Source of the DNA: GCA-2746235 sp049609225
GTDB taxonomy: Bacteria > Planctomycetota > UBA1135
Length of the DNA: 50,660 bases
Reading direction: 5' to 3'
Assembly (NCBI GenBank): GCA_049609225.1
Contig: JBMYYH010000008.1
Coordinates: forward strand, 1-50,660
The notes beneath the pieces are model-generated. The model was not told where the DNA came from and did no database searches. It saw only the letters and a program-made list of their open reading frames with translations. How positions within the stretch are numbered: position 1 is the stretch's first letter; each line of letters opens with the position of its first letter. The position numbers and the translations under genes were made by a program. Positions 33,692 to 41,746 of the stretch are shown in pieces.

Positions 33692-36082
33692 ATGGAATCC
33701 CAGACAGCGTCTGCCACTGCCCCCCCGACCGCTAGCACCGCATCCACCGATGTCGGCATGCAGGTCAAGAAACGCAACGGATCTCTCGAAGCCGTCGACC
33801 TGAACAAGATCGTGCGCGCGATTACCCGCAGCGCCGATGGCTTGGAAGGGGTCGATGCCATGCGCGTCGCCACGCGCACCATCTCCGGTCTTTACGACGG
33901 TGCCACCACCGCCGAGCTCGACCGCCTCTCCATCCAGACCGCCGCCGCCCTGATCGGCGAGGAACCTGCCTACTCCTACCTTGCTGGCCGCCTGCTCGAC
34001 ACCTACATCGGCAAGGAAGTTCGCCAGCTCGACATTCAGTCGTTCTCGCAGTCGATCCGTCACGGCCATGAGCAGGGATTGATCAATCAGCAGGTCTACG
34101 ATTTCGTCCGAGCCAACCGTCGCAAGCTGAATGATGCGATTGAGAATGAGCGCTCGCGTGGTTTCCGCTACTTCGGTCTTCGCACCGTCTACGACCGTTA
34201 CTTGCTGAAGGATCCGGTCGAGCGTTCGGTTACCGAAACGCCGCAGTACTTCTTCATGCGCGTGGCCTGTGGTCTGGCCAAGACTCCCTCCGAGGCGATC
34301 GAGTTCTACCGCTTGATCAGCTCGCTGGCTTACATGCCGAGCTCCCCCACCTTGTTCAACTCGGGAACCGAAAGGACCCAGTTGAGCTCGTGCTACCTGC
34401 TCGACAGCCCGGCCGACGATCTCGATTCGATCTACAACCGTTACCGCGACATCGCGCGTCTTTCCAAGTACGCCGGCGGCATTGGCCTGAGCTACAGCCG
34501 CGTGCGTTCGCAAGGTTCGCTGATCAAGGGCACCAACGGCAAGTCCAATGGCATCGTGCCGTTCCTGAAGACGCTCGACAGCAGTGTCGCAGCCGTCAAC
34601 CAAGGCGGACGTCGGAAAGGTGCAGCTTGCGTGTACCTGGAGAGTTGGCATGCGGATATCGAGATGTTCCTCGAACTGCGTGACAACACCGGCGACGACA
34701 TGCGTCGCACCCACAACCTGAACTTGGCCAACTGGATTCCAGACCTGTTCATGGAGCGGGTCAAGCAGGATGCCGATTGGTCGTTGTTCGATCCGAAGGA
34801 TGTACCCGAACTGGTCGACACCTTCGGCCCGGAGTTCCAGGCTGCCTATGAGAAGGCGGAGGCTGCAGGTCTGGCACGCAATAGCGTCAAGGCTCGCGAT
34901 CTCTACTCCAAGATGATGCGCACCTTGGCCCAGACCGGCAACGGCTGGATGACCTTCAAGGATGCGTGCAACATGAAGTCGAACCAGACCGGCAAGGAGG
35001 GCAACGTCATCCACCTGTCGAACCTGTGCACCGAGATCCTGGAAGTGACCCGCGCCGATGAGACCGCGGTCTGCAACCTCGGCTCGATCAACCTCGGCCA
35101 CATGATCAAGGATGGTGCCGTCGACTACGAGCGCATCGGCCAGGTCGTGCGCACGGCGGTCAAGTTCCTCGATCGCGTGATCGACATCAACTACTACCCG
35201 ACCGAAGACGCGGCGCGTTCGAATGCGCGATGGCGCCCGATCGGTTTCGGCCTGATGGGTCTGCAGGACGCCTTCTTCAAGCTGCGTCTGCCGTTCGATT
35301 CCGCCGAGGCGCGTGACATCTCCACGCGCGTGCAGGAGGAGATCTACTACAACGCGATGCTCACTTCGAATGAGATCGCCAAGGTGGAAGGTCCGCACGA
35401 GGCCTTCGCCGAGACCCGCGCCGCCGAAGGTTTGTTGCAGTGTGATCTTTGGGGCGTGACTCCATCCCAGCCGGAGCGTTTCGAAAAGCTGCGTGAGGAC
35501 ATCAAGCAGCATGGTCTGCGCAACTCGCTGACCATCGCCATCGCTCCGACGGCAACCATCTCCTCGATCGCCGGTTGTTATGAGTGCACCGAGCCGCAGG
35601 TCTCGAACCTGTTCAAGCGCGAGACCCTCTCCGGCGACTTCCTCCAGGTCAACAACTACCTGGTGAAGGACTTGAAGGAGCGTGGCCTGTGGACCGAAGA
35701 GATCCGCAACGAGATCAAGAAGGCCGAAGGCTCGATCCAGGAAGTGGATGCGATCCCTGGCGAACTCAAGGAGCTTTATCGGACTGCCTGGGAAGTGCCG
35801 ATGCGTTCGCTGATTGACATGGCTGCCGCGCGCGGGGCCTACATCGACCAGTCGCAGTCCCTCAACCTGTTCATGGAGACGCCGAGCATCGGCAAGTTGT
35901 CTTCGATGTACATGTACGCCTGGGAACAAGGCGTCAAGACCACCTATTACTTGCGCTCGCGTCCTGCGACGCGCATCCGTCAGACGGATGGCGGCGATGC
36001 CTCCGCGGCGAAGACCTACACCGACGAGGAAAAGCTGATCTGCTCCCTCGAGAACCCTGAATCTTGCGAAGCCTGCGGCTAA
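33692..36082 (+). CDS. nrdA: Class I ribonucleoside-diphosphate reductase, alpha (large) subunit
   Basis: This subunit reduces ribonucleotides to deoxyribonucleotides using a radical from NrdB. The 796-residue protein has an N-terminal ATP-cone (about 24-110, starting VKKRNGSLEAVDLNKIV). The active site has C234 (SSCYLLD) and C461 (AVCNLGSINLG) as the redox pair and N444, C446 and E448 in NLCTE, with C446 the thiyl radical site. PTATISSIAG is the substrate loop and a C-terminal CEAC accepts electrons from thioredoxin-type donors. A Ser/Thr/Ala-rich N-terminal 20 residues is unusual but harmless. nrdB follows after 14 bases. Two NrdR-like boxes lie upstream, and the leader from the second box to the ATG is about 108 bases. 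Confidence 0.98.
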   Translation: MESQTASATAPPTASTASTDVGMQVKKRNGSLEAVDLNKIVRAITRSADGLEGVDAMRVATRTISGLYDGATTAELDRLSIQTAAALIGEEPAYSYLAGRLLDTYIGKEVRQLDIQSFSQSIRHGHEQGLINQQVYDFVRANRRKLNDAIENERSRGFRYFGLRTVYDRYLLKDPVERSVTETPQYFFMRVACGLAKTPSEAIEFYRLISSLAYMPSSPTLFNSGTERTQLSSCYLLDSPADDLDSIYNRYRDIARLSKYAGGIGLSYSRVRSQGSLIKGTNGKSNGIVPFLKTLDSSVAAVNQGGRRKGAACVYLESWHADIEMFLELRDNTGDDMRRTHNLNLANWIPDLFMERVKQDADWSLFDPKDVPELVDTFGPEFQAAYEKAEAAGLARNSVKARDLYSKMMRTLAQTGNGWMTFKDACNMKSNQTGKEGNVIHLSNLCTEILEVTRADETAVCNLGSINLGHMIKDGAVDYERIGQVVRTAVKFLDRVIDINYYPTEDAARSNARWRPIGFGLMGLQDAFFKLRLPFDSAEARDISTRVQEEIYYNAMLTSNEIAKVEGPHEAFAETRAAEGLLQCDLWGVTPSQPERFEKLREDIKQHGLRNSLTIAIAPTATISSIAGCYECTEPQVSNLFKRETLSGDFLQVNNYLVKDLKERGLWTEEIRNEIKKAEGSIQEVDAIPGELKELYRTAWEVPMRSLIDMAAARGAYIDQSQSLNLFMETPSIGKLSSMYMYAWEQGVKTTYYLRSRPATRIRQTDGGDASAAKTYTDEEKLICSLENPESCEACG

Positions 36083-36096
36083 GCCTCCCCTGATTG

Positions 36097-37107
36097 ATGC
36101 GTAAAGTCTCCCTACTCGACCCAGGTTTCGACCTGACCCTGCGCCCGATGCGCTACCCGGTGTTCTACGACATGTACAAGGACGCCATCAAGAACACGTG
36201 GACCGTGGATGAGGTGGATTTCTCCACCGACCTCGTCGACCTGCGTGAGCGTCTGCTGCCAAGTGAGCGGCATTTGATCAACCGCTTGGTTGCGTTCTTC
36301 GCGACGGGCGATTCGATCGTGTCGAACAACTTGGTGCTGAACCTGTACAAGCACATCAACTCGCCGGAGGCGCGGATGTACTTGTCGCGCCAGCTGTACG
36401 AAGAGGCGCTGCATGTGCAGTTCTACCTCACGCTGCTCGACACTTACATCCCGGAGCCGAAGGAACGTAACGAGGCCTTCGCGGCGATCCACAACATCCC
36501 GTCGATCAAGAAGAAGGCCGACTTCTGCTTCAAGTGGATCGATTCGATCCAGCAGCTGGACGAAATCAAGACCGAGGAGGATCGTCGTCAATTCCTGCTC
36601 AACGTGATCTGCTTCGCCTGCTGCATCGAAGGCATGTTCTTCTTCGCGGCATTCGCATACGTCTACTTCCTGCGTTCGAAGGGTCTGCTGAACGGACTGG
36701 CTTCCGGCACCAACTGGGTGTTCCGCGATGAAAGCTGTCACATGAACTTCGCTTTCGAGGTCGTCAGCACCGTGCGTGAAGAAAGCCCGCACCTGTTCGA
36801 CGACAAGATGCGCGCGCAGGTCATCGAGATGATGGAAGAAGCGCTCGAGTGCGAAATGTCCTTCGCCGACGATCTCCTCGAAGGCGGCGTGCCTGGTCTC
36901 TCGGCTAAGGATATGCGCACCTACCTTGAGTTCTGCGCGGACCAGCGTCTGCAGAACCTCGGCATGGAGAAGCACTACGGTTCCAAGAACCCGTTTGCGT
37001 TCATGGAGCTGCAGGATGTGCAGGAACTGTCGAACTTCTTCGAGCGTCGTGTCTCTGCCTATCAGATCGGCGTAACCGGCGAAGTGAGCTTCGACGAGAG
37101 CTTTTAG
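36097..37107 (+). CDS. nrdB: Class I ribonucleoside-diphosphate reductase, beta (small) subunit
   Basis: NrdB holds the diiron-tyrosyl radical cofactor used by NrdA. In the 336-residue protein the six metal ligands can be placed: D72 (GDSIVSNN), E103 and H106 (YEEALH), E178 (CIEGMFF), E212 and H215 (RDESCHM). Y110, four residues after H106, occupies the radical tyrosine position of E. coli Y122, so this is a tyrosyl-radical enzyme rather than a Phe-type class Ic variant. The ATG at 36097 was preferred to the preceding TTG. It forms an operon with nrdA. A hairpin follows before the lipoprotein gene. Confidence 0.98.
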   Translation: MRKVSLLDPGFDLTLRPMRYPVFYDMYKDAIKNTWTVDEVDFSTDLVDLRERLLPSERHLINRLVAFFATGDSIVSNNLVLNLYKHINSPEARMYLSRQLYEEALHVQFYLTLLDTYIPEPKERNEAFAAIHNIPSIKKKADFCFKWIDSIQQLDEIKTEEDRRQFLLNVICFACCIEGMFFFAAFAYVYFLRSKGLLNGLASGTNWVFRDESCHMNFAFEVVSTVREESPHLFDDKMRAQVIEMMEEALECEMSFADDLLEGGVPGLSAKDMRTYLEFCADQRLQNLGMEKHYGSKNPFAFMELQDVQELSNFFERRVSAYQIGVTGEVSFDESF

Positions 37108-37123
37108 GCGTCCTCGGTAAGAG

Positions 37124-37149
37124 GGCCTGCGTTAAACTGCAGGCCTTCT
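37124..37149 (+). terminator. Hairpin after nrdB, weak terminator or attenuator
   Basis: GGCCTGC (37124-37130) and GCAGGCC (37139-37145) form a perfect 7-bp stem with an 8-base loop, followed by TTCTT. It ends a few bases before the next start codon, so it may end nrdAB transcription or limit expression of the lipoprotein gene. TAAACT in and after the loop is also -10-like for the next gene. Confidence 0.45.
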
Positions 37150-37152
37150 TCC

Positions 37153-37431
37153 ATGAAAAAGTTCCTCGTTATTCCACTCCTCTGCCTCGCCACTTCCTGC
37201 GGAAGTGACGAAACGACTCCCGTGATTCTCGACGCACCATGCCCGACGGATGGCCGCAGGGTCCAGATCCTCGCGCGCGACATCATGCGCCAGTTGGACT
37301 ACGACTATGAAGGTGGTTTGGTCAGCTGGGATGATTCTTGGGTTTCCATCCAAACCTCCAAGGAATCCATCATTCACATCCCAACGATGACCGTCTATCA
37401 CGTGAGGGAAATGGCCAACTATTACAACTAG
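37153..37431 (+). CDS. Small putative lipoprotein
   Basis: The 92-residue product has a textbook lipoprotein signal, MKKFLVIPLLCLATSCGS, with the lipobox LATSC giving a lipidated Cys16. The mature part (about 76 residues) is acidic and has no family I recognise. The following small membrane-protein gene begins 8 bases after its stop, so they are probably cotranscribed. The region downstream of nrdB holds several small envelope genes with no evident link to nucleotide metabolism. Confidence 0.75.
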   Translation: MKKFLVIPLLCLATSCGSDETTPVILDAPCPTDGRRVQILARDIMRQLDYDYEGGLVSWDDSWVSIQTSKESIIHIPTMTVYHVREMANYYN

Positions 37432-37439
37432 TTCAATCC

Positions 37440-37868
37440 ATGACTGCGGCCGCCCAAAAGGAAGAACTCCATCTTCTCGAGGAACACCTTCACGATGCCG
37501 GCTATCAGATGGAACCGGCAAAAGGAAAGGTCATCGTCCGTTGGAAGCACCAGATTCGTGCTCATATTCATCTGCGCGACAACCATTACCGCCTAGTTCC
37601 TTACAGCGGTTATCTCTGGTCCTGGATTGCTGCTCCGCTCCTGATTTTTTGCGCAGGCTTCTTCTTTGTGCGAAACATCCAGGATCTCCTAGACCCAACT
37701 GATATTTTCGGCCCCGTGTGGCTCGCAGCAGGCATGGCCATCCTGTGGCTCGGAGCCCTGATTCATCTCATTCTTCTGCAGTTTCGCCATAAGGCGGAGA
37801 TGCGCAAACTCCGCAGCTTCCTCGATCAGAAGCTCCCCGGAGTGCGTCAGGAAGGAAGCTTGGGGTAA
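37440..37868 (+). CDS. Small membrane protein with two transmembrane helices
   Basis: From the ATG at 37440 the 142-residue product has a cytoplasmic head of about 60 residues (MTAAAQKEELHLLEEHLHDA), two transmembrane segments at about 62-78 and 90-113, and a basic tail (RHKAEMRKLRSFLDQK). This implies both ends are cytoplasmic. No family is recognised. It follows the lipoprotein gene by 8 bases and converges on the next gene with 8 bases between stops. Confidence 0.65.
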   Translation: MTAAAQKEELHLLEEHLHDAGYQMEPAKGKVIVRWKHQIRAHIHLRDNHYRLVPYSGYLWSWIAAPLLIFCAGFFFVRNIQDLLDPTDIFGPVWLAAGMAILWLGALIHLILLQFRHKAEMRKLRSFLDQKLPGVRQEGSLG

Positions 37869-37876
37869 GACGAACG

Positions 37877-38212
37877 CTACTTGCCGTTGTCTTCGGCGTC
37901 GTCCTTCAGCTGTTCCTTCAACTTGTCTTCCAGGGCCTCTTGTCCCTGCTCGAGCACCTCTTCCGCTTTTTGACCGGCCTCTTTGGCACCGCGGCGCAAG
38001 GCATCATTGGTCGCCTCTTCACCGACGAAGAAGTACGAAGCCACCAGCGCGATCGCCAACAGCAGCAGGAAGAACAAGAACAACTTCATCGCCATGCGCA
38101 GCAGCGCCACGGCGATCACCACCACCAGTACACCAATCAGCACGGCCAATACCGGGCTCTGATCGAAGTAGTCGACGTACTGTTGCAGCAGCGGGGGGAG
38201 CTTCTCGTACAT
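37877..38212 (-). CDS. Small membrane protein with charged coiled-coil tail
   Basis: The 111-residue protein has two adjacent hydrophobic segments (about 20-40 and 43-63) and then a highly charged helical tail of about 45 residues (AGQKAEEVLEQGQEALEDKL) likely to form a coiled coil. No family is recognised. The ATG at 38212 is preceded by TAAACT at exactly six bases, supporting the start. It is divergent from the glycosylase-family gene across only 37 bases. Confidence 0.65.
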   Translation of the reverse strand: MYEKLPPLLQQYVDYFDQSPVLAVLIGVLVVVIAVALLRMAMKLFLFFLLLLAIALVASYFFVGEEATNDALRRGAKEAGQKAEEVLEQGQEALEDKLKEQLKDDAEDNGK

Positions 38213-38218
38213 GTTGGT

Positions 38219-38224
38219 AGTTTA
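38219..38224 (-). promoter_or_regulatory. -10-like TAAACT with leaderless spacing ahead of the small membrane protein
   Basis: On the minus strand TAAACT is followed by six bases (ACCAAC) and the ATG at 38212. No Shine-Dalgarno sequence is present. Confidence 0.5.
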
Positions 38225-38237
38225 ACGATTCCCGACT

Positions 38238-38243
38238 TAAGGT
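38238..38243 (+). promoter_or_regulatory. -10-like TAAGGT ahead of the glycosylase-family gene
   Basis: TAAGGT is followed by six bases (AGGGAG) and the ATG at 38250. If this is the promoter, the in-frame ATG at 38274 would instead have a 24-base leader. Confidence 0.35.
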
Positions 38244-38249
38244 AGGGAG

Positions 38250-38843
38250 ATGGGCGGAAAGCGGACGGACACGATGGATGGACTCCTCGAGGAGATTCGA
38301 GCCTGCACCCTGTGCCATGAGGCGCTGAAGCATGGCGTGCGCCCGATCTTGCAGGTCCATTCCCAGGCGAAAATCCTCATTGCTGGACAGGCGCCAGGGC
38401 GCAAGGTACACGAGACCGGGATTCCCTTCGACGACCCTAGCGGCGAACGCCTTCGGGATTGGATGGGGATTTCCAAGGAGGTCTTCTACGATGCGAGCAA
38501 AATCGCAATCGTTCCGATGGGCTTCTGCTATCCCGGCACTGGGAAATCCGGCGACCTTCCCCCACGGCCGGAATGCGCACCGGCATGGAATACACGGGTG
38601 ATGGATGGCCTCCAAGGCCTTCGCCTGAAGCTCGTCATAGGTCAGTACGCGATGGACCACTACTTGGGCAGGGCCCGCAGGAATCTCACTGAGACCGTTC
38701 GCGATCGAGGCTCCTTGCCGAAGGGGATACTGCCGCTTCCTCACCCGAGTCCGCGCAACAACCGGTGGCTGAAACGTAATCCTTGGTTCGAGGCGGAAGT
38801 CCTGCCGGAGTTAAAGGAAATGGTCCGGAAGGCATTGACTTAG
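38250..38843 (+). CDS. Uracil-DNA-glycosylase-superfamily protein
   Basis: The 197-residue protein has the family's uracil-binding motif as GQAPGRKVHETGIPF (46-60), then SGERLRDWMG, and the second motif HPSPRN (about 165-170). These define the UDG superfamily of base-excision-repair enzymes, here the COG1573-like group. Only one Cys pair (CTLC, 19-22) is seen near the N-terminus; further Cys residues do not clearly complete a four-Cys iron-sulfur site, so a family 4 enzyme is not supported. ATG at 38274 is an alternative start. It is divergent from a small membrane protein gene. Confidence 0.85.
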   Translation: MGGKRTDTMDGLLEEIRACTLCHEALKHGVRPILQVHSQAKILIAGQAPGRKVHETGIPFDDPSGERLRDWMGISKEVFYDASKIAIVPMGFCYPGTGKSGDLPPRPECAPAWNTRVMDGLQGLRLKLVIGQYAMDHYLGRARRNLTETVRDRGSLPKGILPLPHPSPRNNRWLKRNPWFEAEVLPELKEMVRKALT

Positions 38844-38946
38844 TGGCTTGCCTTGACGAGTTTGGAATACTGCCGCGTCGCAATAGGCGTCACTCGAGGG
38901 GGTCAATCCCGTCACGGATGACGTCGCTTCGATTTCGGCCGTCCTC

Positions 38947-38952
38947 TACAAT
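38947..38952 (+). promoter_or_regulatory. -10-like TACAAT with leaderless spacing ahead of rpe
   Basis: TACAAT matches the -10 consensus at five of six positions. It is followed by six bases (GCGGCT) and the ATG at 38959, with no Shine-Dalgarno sequence. Confidence 0.55.
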
Positions 38953-38958
38953 GCGGCT

Positions 38959-39636
38959 ATGGCCCTCCCACACCGCGTCGCCCCTTCCATTCTGGCTGCA
39001 GATTTCGCGCGCCTCGGCGAGGAGATGCAACGTGCCGAAGCTGCGGGTGCCGATTGGCATCACGTCGATGTGATGGATGGGCATTTCGTGCCGAACCTTT
39101 CGATTGGCATTCCGGTAGTGGAGTCGGCCAAGAAGTTCGCGCGCCTGCCTTTGGATGTTCACCTCATGATCGAGGAACCTGGTGCCTGGGCTCAGCGTTA
39201 CGCCGATGCCGGGGCGGACATCCTCTCCTTCCATTACGAAGCCGCGCAAAACAACTTCGATGCCACCGTCGAACAGTTCCGCGCGACGGGGCGGCCCATC
39301 GGGGTAGCCGTCAACCCGCCCTGCGGCGTGGAAGCACTACGCCCCTACCTCGATCAGCTCGATATGGTGCTGGTGATGTCGGTGCACGCCGGTTTCGGTG
39401 GTCAGAGTTTCATGCCGGAAGTGTGTCAAAAGGTCGAGCAGCTGCGCAGCTGGGGCTTCCGCGGGGACATTCAGATGGATGGCGGCATTACCGATCAGAC
39501 CATCGGAGTTTGCGCAGAGGCCGGGGCAAATGTCTTCGTAGCCGGGACTTACCTCTACCGGGCGACGGACATGCCGCAGGCCATGGAGGCGATGCGCAAA
39601 GCCGCCACTTCACCGAAGACTCAGGAGAACGAGTAG
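38959..39636 (+). CDS. rpe: Ribulose-phosphate 3-epimerase
   Basis: This enzyme interconverts ribulose 5-phosphate and xylulose 5-phosphate in the pentose phosphate pathway. The 225-residue TIM barrel has APSILAADFARL at the N-terminus, metal ligands H35 and D37 (HHVDVMDGHFVPN), H68 (DVHLM) and D174 (QMDGGI), and the phosphate-binding VHAGFGGQSF. Length is normal. Its stop codon lies inside a TAGAAT hexamer that may be the promoter of accD, which starts 9 bases later; the two could also be cotranscribed. The link to accD looks positional rather than metabolic. Confidence 0.97.
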   Translation: MALPHRVAPSILAADFARLGEEMQRAEAAGADWHHVDVMDGHFVPNLSIGIPVVESAKKFARLPLDVHLMIEEPGAWAQRYADAGADILSFHYEAAQNNFDATVEQFRATGRPIGVAVNPPCGVEALRPYLDQLDMVLVMSVHAGFGGQSFMPEVCQKVEQLRSWGFRGDIQMDGGITDQTIGVCAEAGANVFVAGTYLYRATDMPQAMEAMRKAATSPKTQENE

Positions 39637-39639
39637 AAT
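39634..39639 (+). promoter_or_regulatory. -10-like TAGAAT with leaderless spacing ahead of accD
   Basis: TAGAAT, which contains the rpe stop codon, is followed by six bases (ACGCAC) and the ATG at 39646. It matches the -10 consensus at five of six positions. Confidence 0.5.
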
Positions 39640-39645
39640 ACGCAC

Positions 39646-40476
39646 ATGGCTTTCCGACTGCGCAAGAAGAAGGACATGCCCGGAGGGCTGTGGAGTAAGT
39701 GCCCGTCCTGCGGCAAGATGATCTACGCCAAGGAACTGGAGCAAAACCAGTTCGTGTGTCCGGAGTGTTCGTTCCACAACACCGTTTCCGGTCGCAAGCG
39801 GATCGAGATTACCGCCGATCCCGGCACCTTCGTCGAACAGTTCACCGATCTGCAGCCAAGCGATCGTTTGGGCTTCGTCGACAATGTTCCTTATGCCGAC
39901 AAGATCGTGAAGGCTCAGGAGAAGACCGGCAATGCCGATGCTTGCCTGGCCGGAACCTGCCGCATCGCTGGCCACGAGGTCGTGATGGCCGTTTTGGACT
40001 TCACCTTCATGGGTGGTTCGATGGGCGAAGTCGTCGGTGAAAAGATCACCCGCGCGGTCGAGTTGGCCGGCGAGAAGGGTGTGCCGGTACTGCTGTTCTC
40101 CGCTTCCGGCGGTGCGCGCATGCACGAAGGCGCTATCTCCTTGATGCAGATGGCCAAAACCTGTGGCGCACTGAAGAAGTTCCATGATGGTGGCGGCTAC
40201 TCGATCTCGATCATGACCAACCCCACTACGGGTGGCGTCACCGCGAGCTTCGCGAGTGTCTGCGATATCACCGTGGCGGAGCCGAATGCACTGATCGGCT
40301 TTGCGGGTCCGCGCGTGATCCAGAACACCATTCGTCAGGAACTGCCTGATGGCTTCCAGCGTTCGGAGTTCCTGCTCGCCAAGGGTCAGGTCGACCTCAT
40401 CGTCGAGCGGGCCAACATGCGCGAGCGCCTCGGCGTCCTGCTGGGCTACTCCACGCAACAGGCTGCTGCCGAATAG
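39646..40476 (+). CDS. accD: Acetyl-CoA carboxylase carboxyltransferase subunit beta
   Basis: AccD forms the carboxyltransferase with AccA and moves CO2 from carboxybiotin to acetyl-CoA, the first step of fatty-acid synthesis. The 276-residue protein has the N-terminal zinc ribbon (C19, C22, C38, C41) and the crotonase-fold carboxyltransferase domain with MGGSMGEVVGEKI, SASGGARMHEG, NPTTGGVTASFA and GFAGPRVIQNT. Length is normal. accA is not in the window. It follows rpe by 9 bases. Confidence 0.97.
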   Translation: MAFRLRKKKDMPGGLWSKCPSCGKMIYAKELEQNQFVCPECSFHNTVSGRKRIEITADPGTFVEQFTDLQPSDRLGFVDNVPYADKIVKAQEKTGNADACLAGTCRIAGHEVVMAVLDFTFMGGSMGEVVGEKITRAVELAGEKGVPVLLFSASGGARMHEGAISLMQMAKTCGALKKFHDGGGYSISIMTNPTTGGVTASFASVCDITVAEPNALIGFAGPRVIQNTIRQELPDGFQRSEFLLAKGQVDLIVERANMRERLGVLLGYSTQQAAAE

Positions 40477-40531
40477 GAACCCGGATTAGGGCTAAAGTCG
40501 CGGGCGCGAGCGTCCGATGAGGGGGGTTAGC

Positions 40532-41002
40532 ATGAATTGGCCCCTCACCTCTTCCAGCGAGACTCCTCTTCGAGGCACACGCGCTCTGGTCCTCCTGCAG
40601 GACCCCGTCGAGGCCAATCGCCTGCAAGCCCGCCTCACCGCTCTAGGCATCGAGGCTTGGGAAGCCAACTGCGCCAGTGGTGCCGCAGCCGTTCTTCGTC
40701 GGGATGAATTACGCGGACGCCCGGTCGACTTCCTTTTCGTCGACGGCCATTTCGGTGGCATCTGTGGCATGAGTCTTTGCGCCGCCTTGTGCATGGCCCT
40801 GCGCCAACGCCCCGAAGTCCTGCTCACCGCGCCGCTCGACGCTGCTCTGGATAGTTCCGCACTTTCGCGTTCCGGCATCAGCACCGTGATTGAAGCGGAT
40901 TGCTCCAGCCGAGAACTGGAAGTCTTGCTCGGTTCCTACCGACGCACTGCGCACCTCAACCGGCCTGAGCGTCTGACGCCTGCCGGTCGTGTGACCTTCT
41001 AG
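40532..41002 (+). CDS. Degenerate response-regulator receiver-like protein
   Basis: The 156-residue product appears to be a stand-alone receiver-like fold: ALVLLQDPVEANRL (beta-1 with one acidic residue), VDFLFVDGHF (beta-3, with an Asp near the phospho-acceptor position), VLLTAPLD (beta-4 Thr) and STVIEADCSS, where the conserved Lys before Pro is missing. The incomplete acidic pocket and missing Lys suggest phosphorylation may be lost. ATG at 40532 was chosen over 40517 because GAGGGGGG lies 5 bases upstream, one of the best Shine-Dalgarno sites here. Its stop overlaps the convergent methyltransferase stop in one shared CTAG. Confidence 0.55.
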   Translation: MNWPLTSSSETPLRGTRALVLLQDPVEANRLQARLTALGIEAWEANCASGAAAVLRRDELRGRPVDFLFVDGHFGGICGMSLCAALCMALRQRPEVLLTAPLDAALDSSALSRSGISTVIEADCSSRELEVLLGSYRRTAHLNRPERLTPAGRVTF

Positions 41003-41700
41003 TCCTGCGCCTTCAGGAACTCGACGTGGCGCATGATCTTATTCAGCGCCCGAAGATCCCGACTCTCCATCGGTTGCGCGACGAGACGTCGGAGTAAGCC
41101 ATGCAGTTGATCGCCATGATGCGGAAACTCCGCTGCTTCCAAGAGACGCCATGCGCGTTCGGCAGCTTGAGCGCGTTCCTCCTGTACCGACCACTGGTGG
41201 TCAAGCAACGCATCCTCCACCGCGCGTTGTCCGCGGAACCATTCATACAGTCCGACGGTGACCGCATGACTCAAGTTGAGGCTTCCGAGTCCTTCGGTGG
41301 GGATGGTCACGAGCAAACTGCAAGCCTCGCATTCCTGCGCTTCTAGTCCGCGGTCTTCGCGACCAAAGACCAGCGCAATCTTGCCGTCGACCAAGCCTCG
41401 TTCGGCAGCGGCTTGGTGGATGGACTCCAAGTTGATCGGCGGTCGCCGATGACCGCCTCGGGCCGTGAAGCCGATGGCGCCGACGCAATCCTGCAGTGCC
41501 TCTTCCAAGCATCCGACGCGGCGCAACGCATCCAATCGTTCCTTTGCGGGTGCGCCCGTCTTCTCGGCATCGGTCCCCTCCACCGCGCAGCCACCGACCG
41601 CGACCCAATCGTGGACCCCGAAATTATCCAATGCCCGTGCCACAAAGCCCATATTGGCGGGGATTTGAGGCTCCACGAGGACGACTCGGAGGATGCTCAT
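40999..41700 (-). CDS. TrmJ-like SPOUT RNA 2'-O-methyltransferase
   Basis: The 233-residue protein carries the SPOUT (TrmH/TrmJ) knot motifs: VVLVEPQIPANMGFVARAL (motif 1), LVFGREDRGLEAQE (motif 2) and IPTEGLGSLNLSHAV (motif 3), where the SAM-binding knot forms. It is most like TrmJ, which 2'-O-methylates position 32 of several tRNAs. Exact target specificity cannot be read from sequence, so no symbol is given. The start at 41700 is supported by a TACGAT hexamer at exactly six bases. Confidence 0.88.
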   Translation of the reverse strand: MSILRVVLVEPQIPANMGFVARALDNFGVHDWVAVGGCAVEGTDAEKTGAPAKERLDALRRVGCLEEALQDCVGAIGFTARGGHRRPPINLESIHQAAAERGLVDGKIALVFGREDRGLEAQECEACSLLVTIPTEGLGSLNLSHAVTVGLYEWFRGQRAVEDALLDHQWSVQEERAQAAERAWRLLEAAEFPHHGDQLHGLLRRLVAQPMESRDLRALNKIMRHVEFLKAQD

Positions 41701-41706
41701 GAGGGC

Positions 41707-41712
41707 ATCGTA
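41707..41712 (-). promoter_or_regulatory. -10-like TACGAT with leaderless spacing ahead of the SPOUT methyltransferase
   Basis: On the minus strand TACGAT is followed by six bases (GCCCTC) and the ATG at 41700. The 46-bp divergent region also holds the hexamer for the plus-strand gene. Confidence 0.5.
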
Positions 41713-41731
41713 ACTTCTTCAATCCGTATGC

Positions 41732-41737
41732 TAGGAT
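41732..41737 (+). promoter_or_regulatory. -10-like TAGGAT ahead of the propeller protein gene
   Basis: TAGGAT is 9 bases before the ATG at 41747. The GGAG that follows it could act as a ribosome-binding site only if transcription began further upstream. Confidence 0.35.
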
Positions 41738-41746
41738 GGAGTCCAT

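Noticed and set aside
33635..35929. Minus-strand ORF of 764 codons opposite nrdA
   Set aside because: nrdA is certain. The antisense product shows no family features and arises from codon bias.
40999..41002. Shared CTAG containing the stops of two convergent genes
   Set aside because: CTAG is self-complementary and gives TAG on both strands. It is a compact arrangement without further significance.
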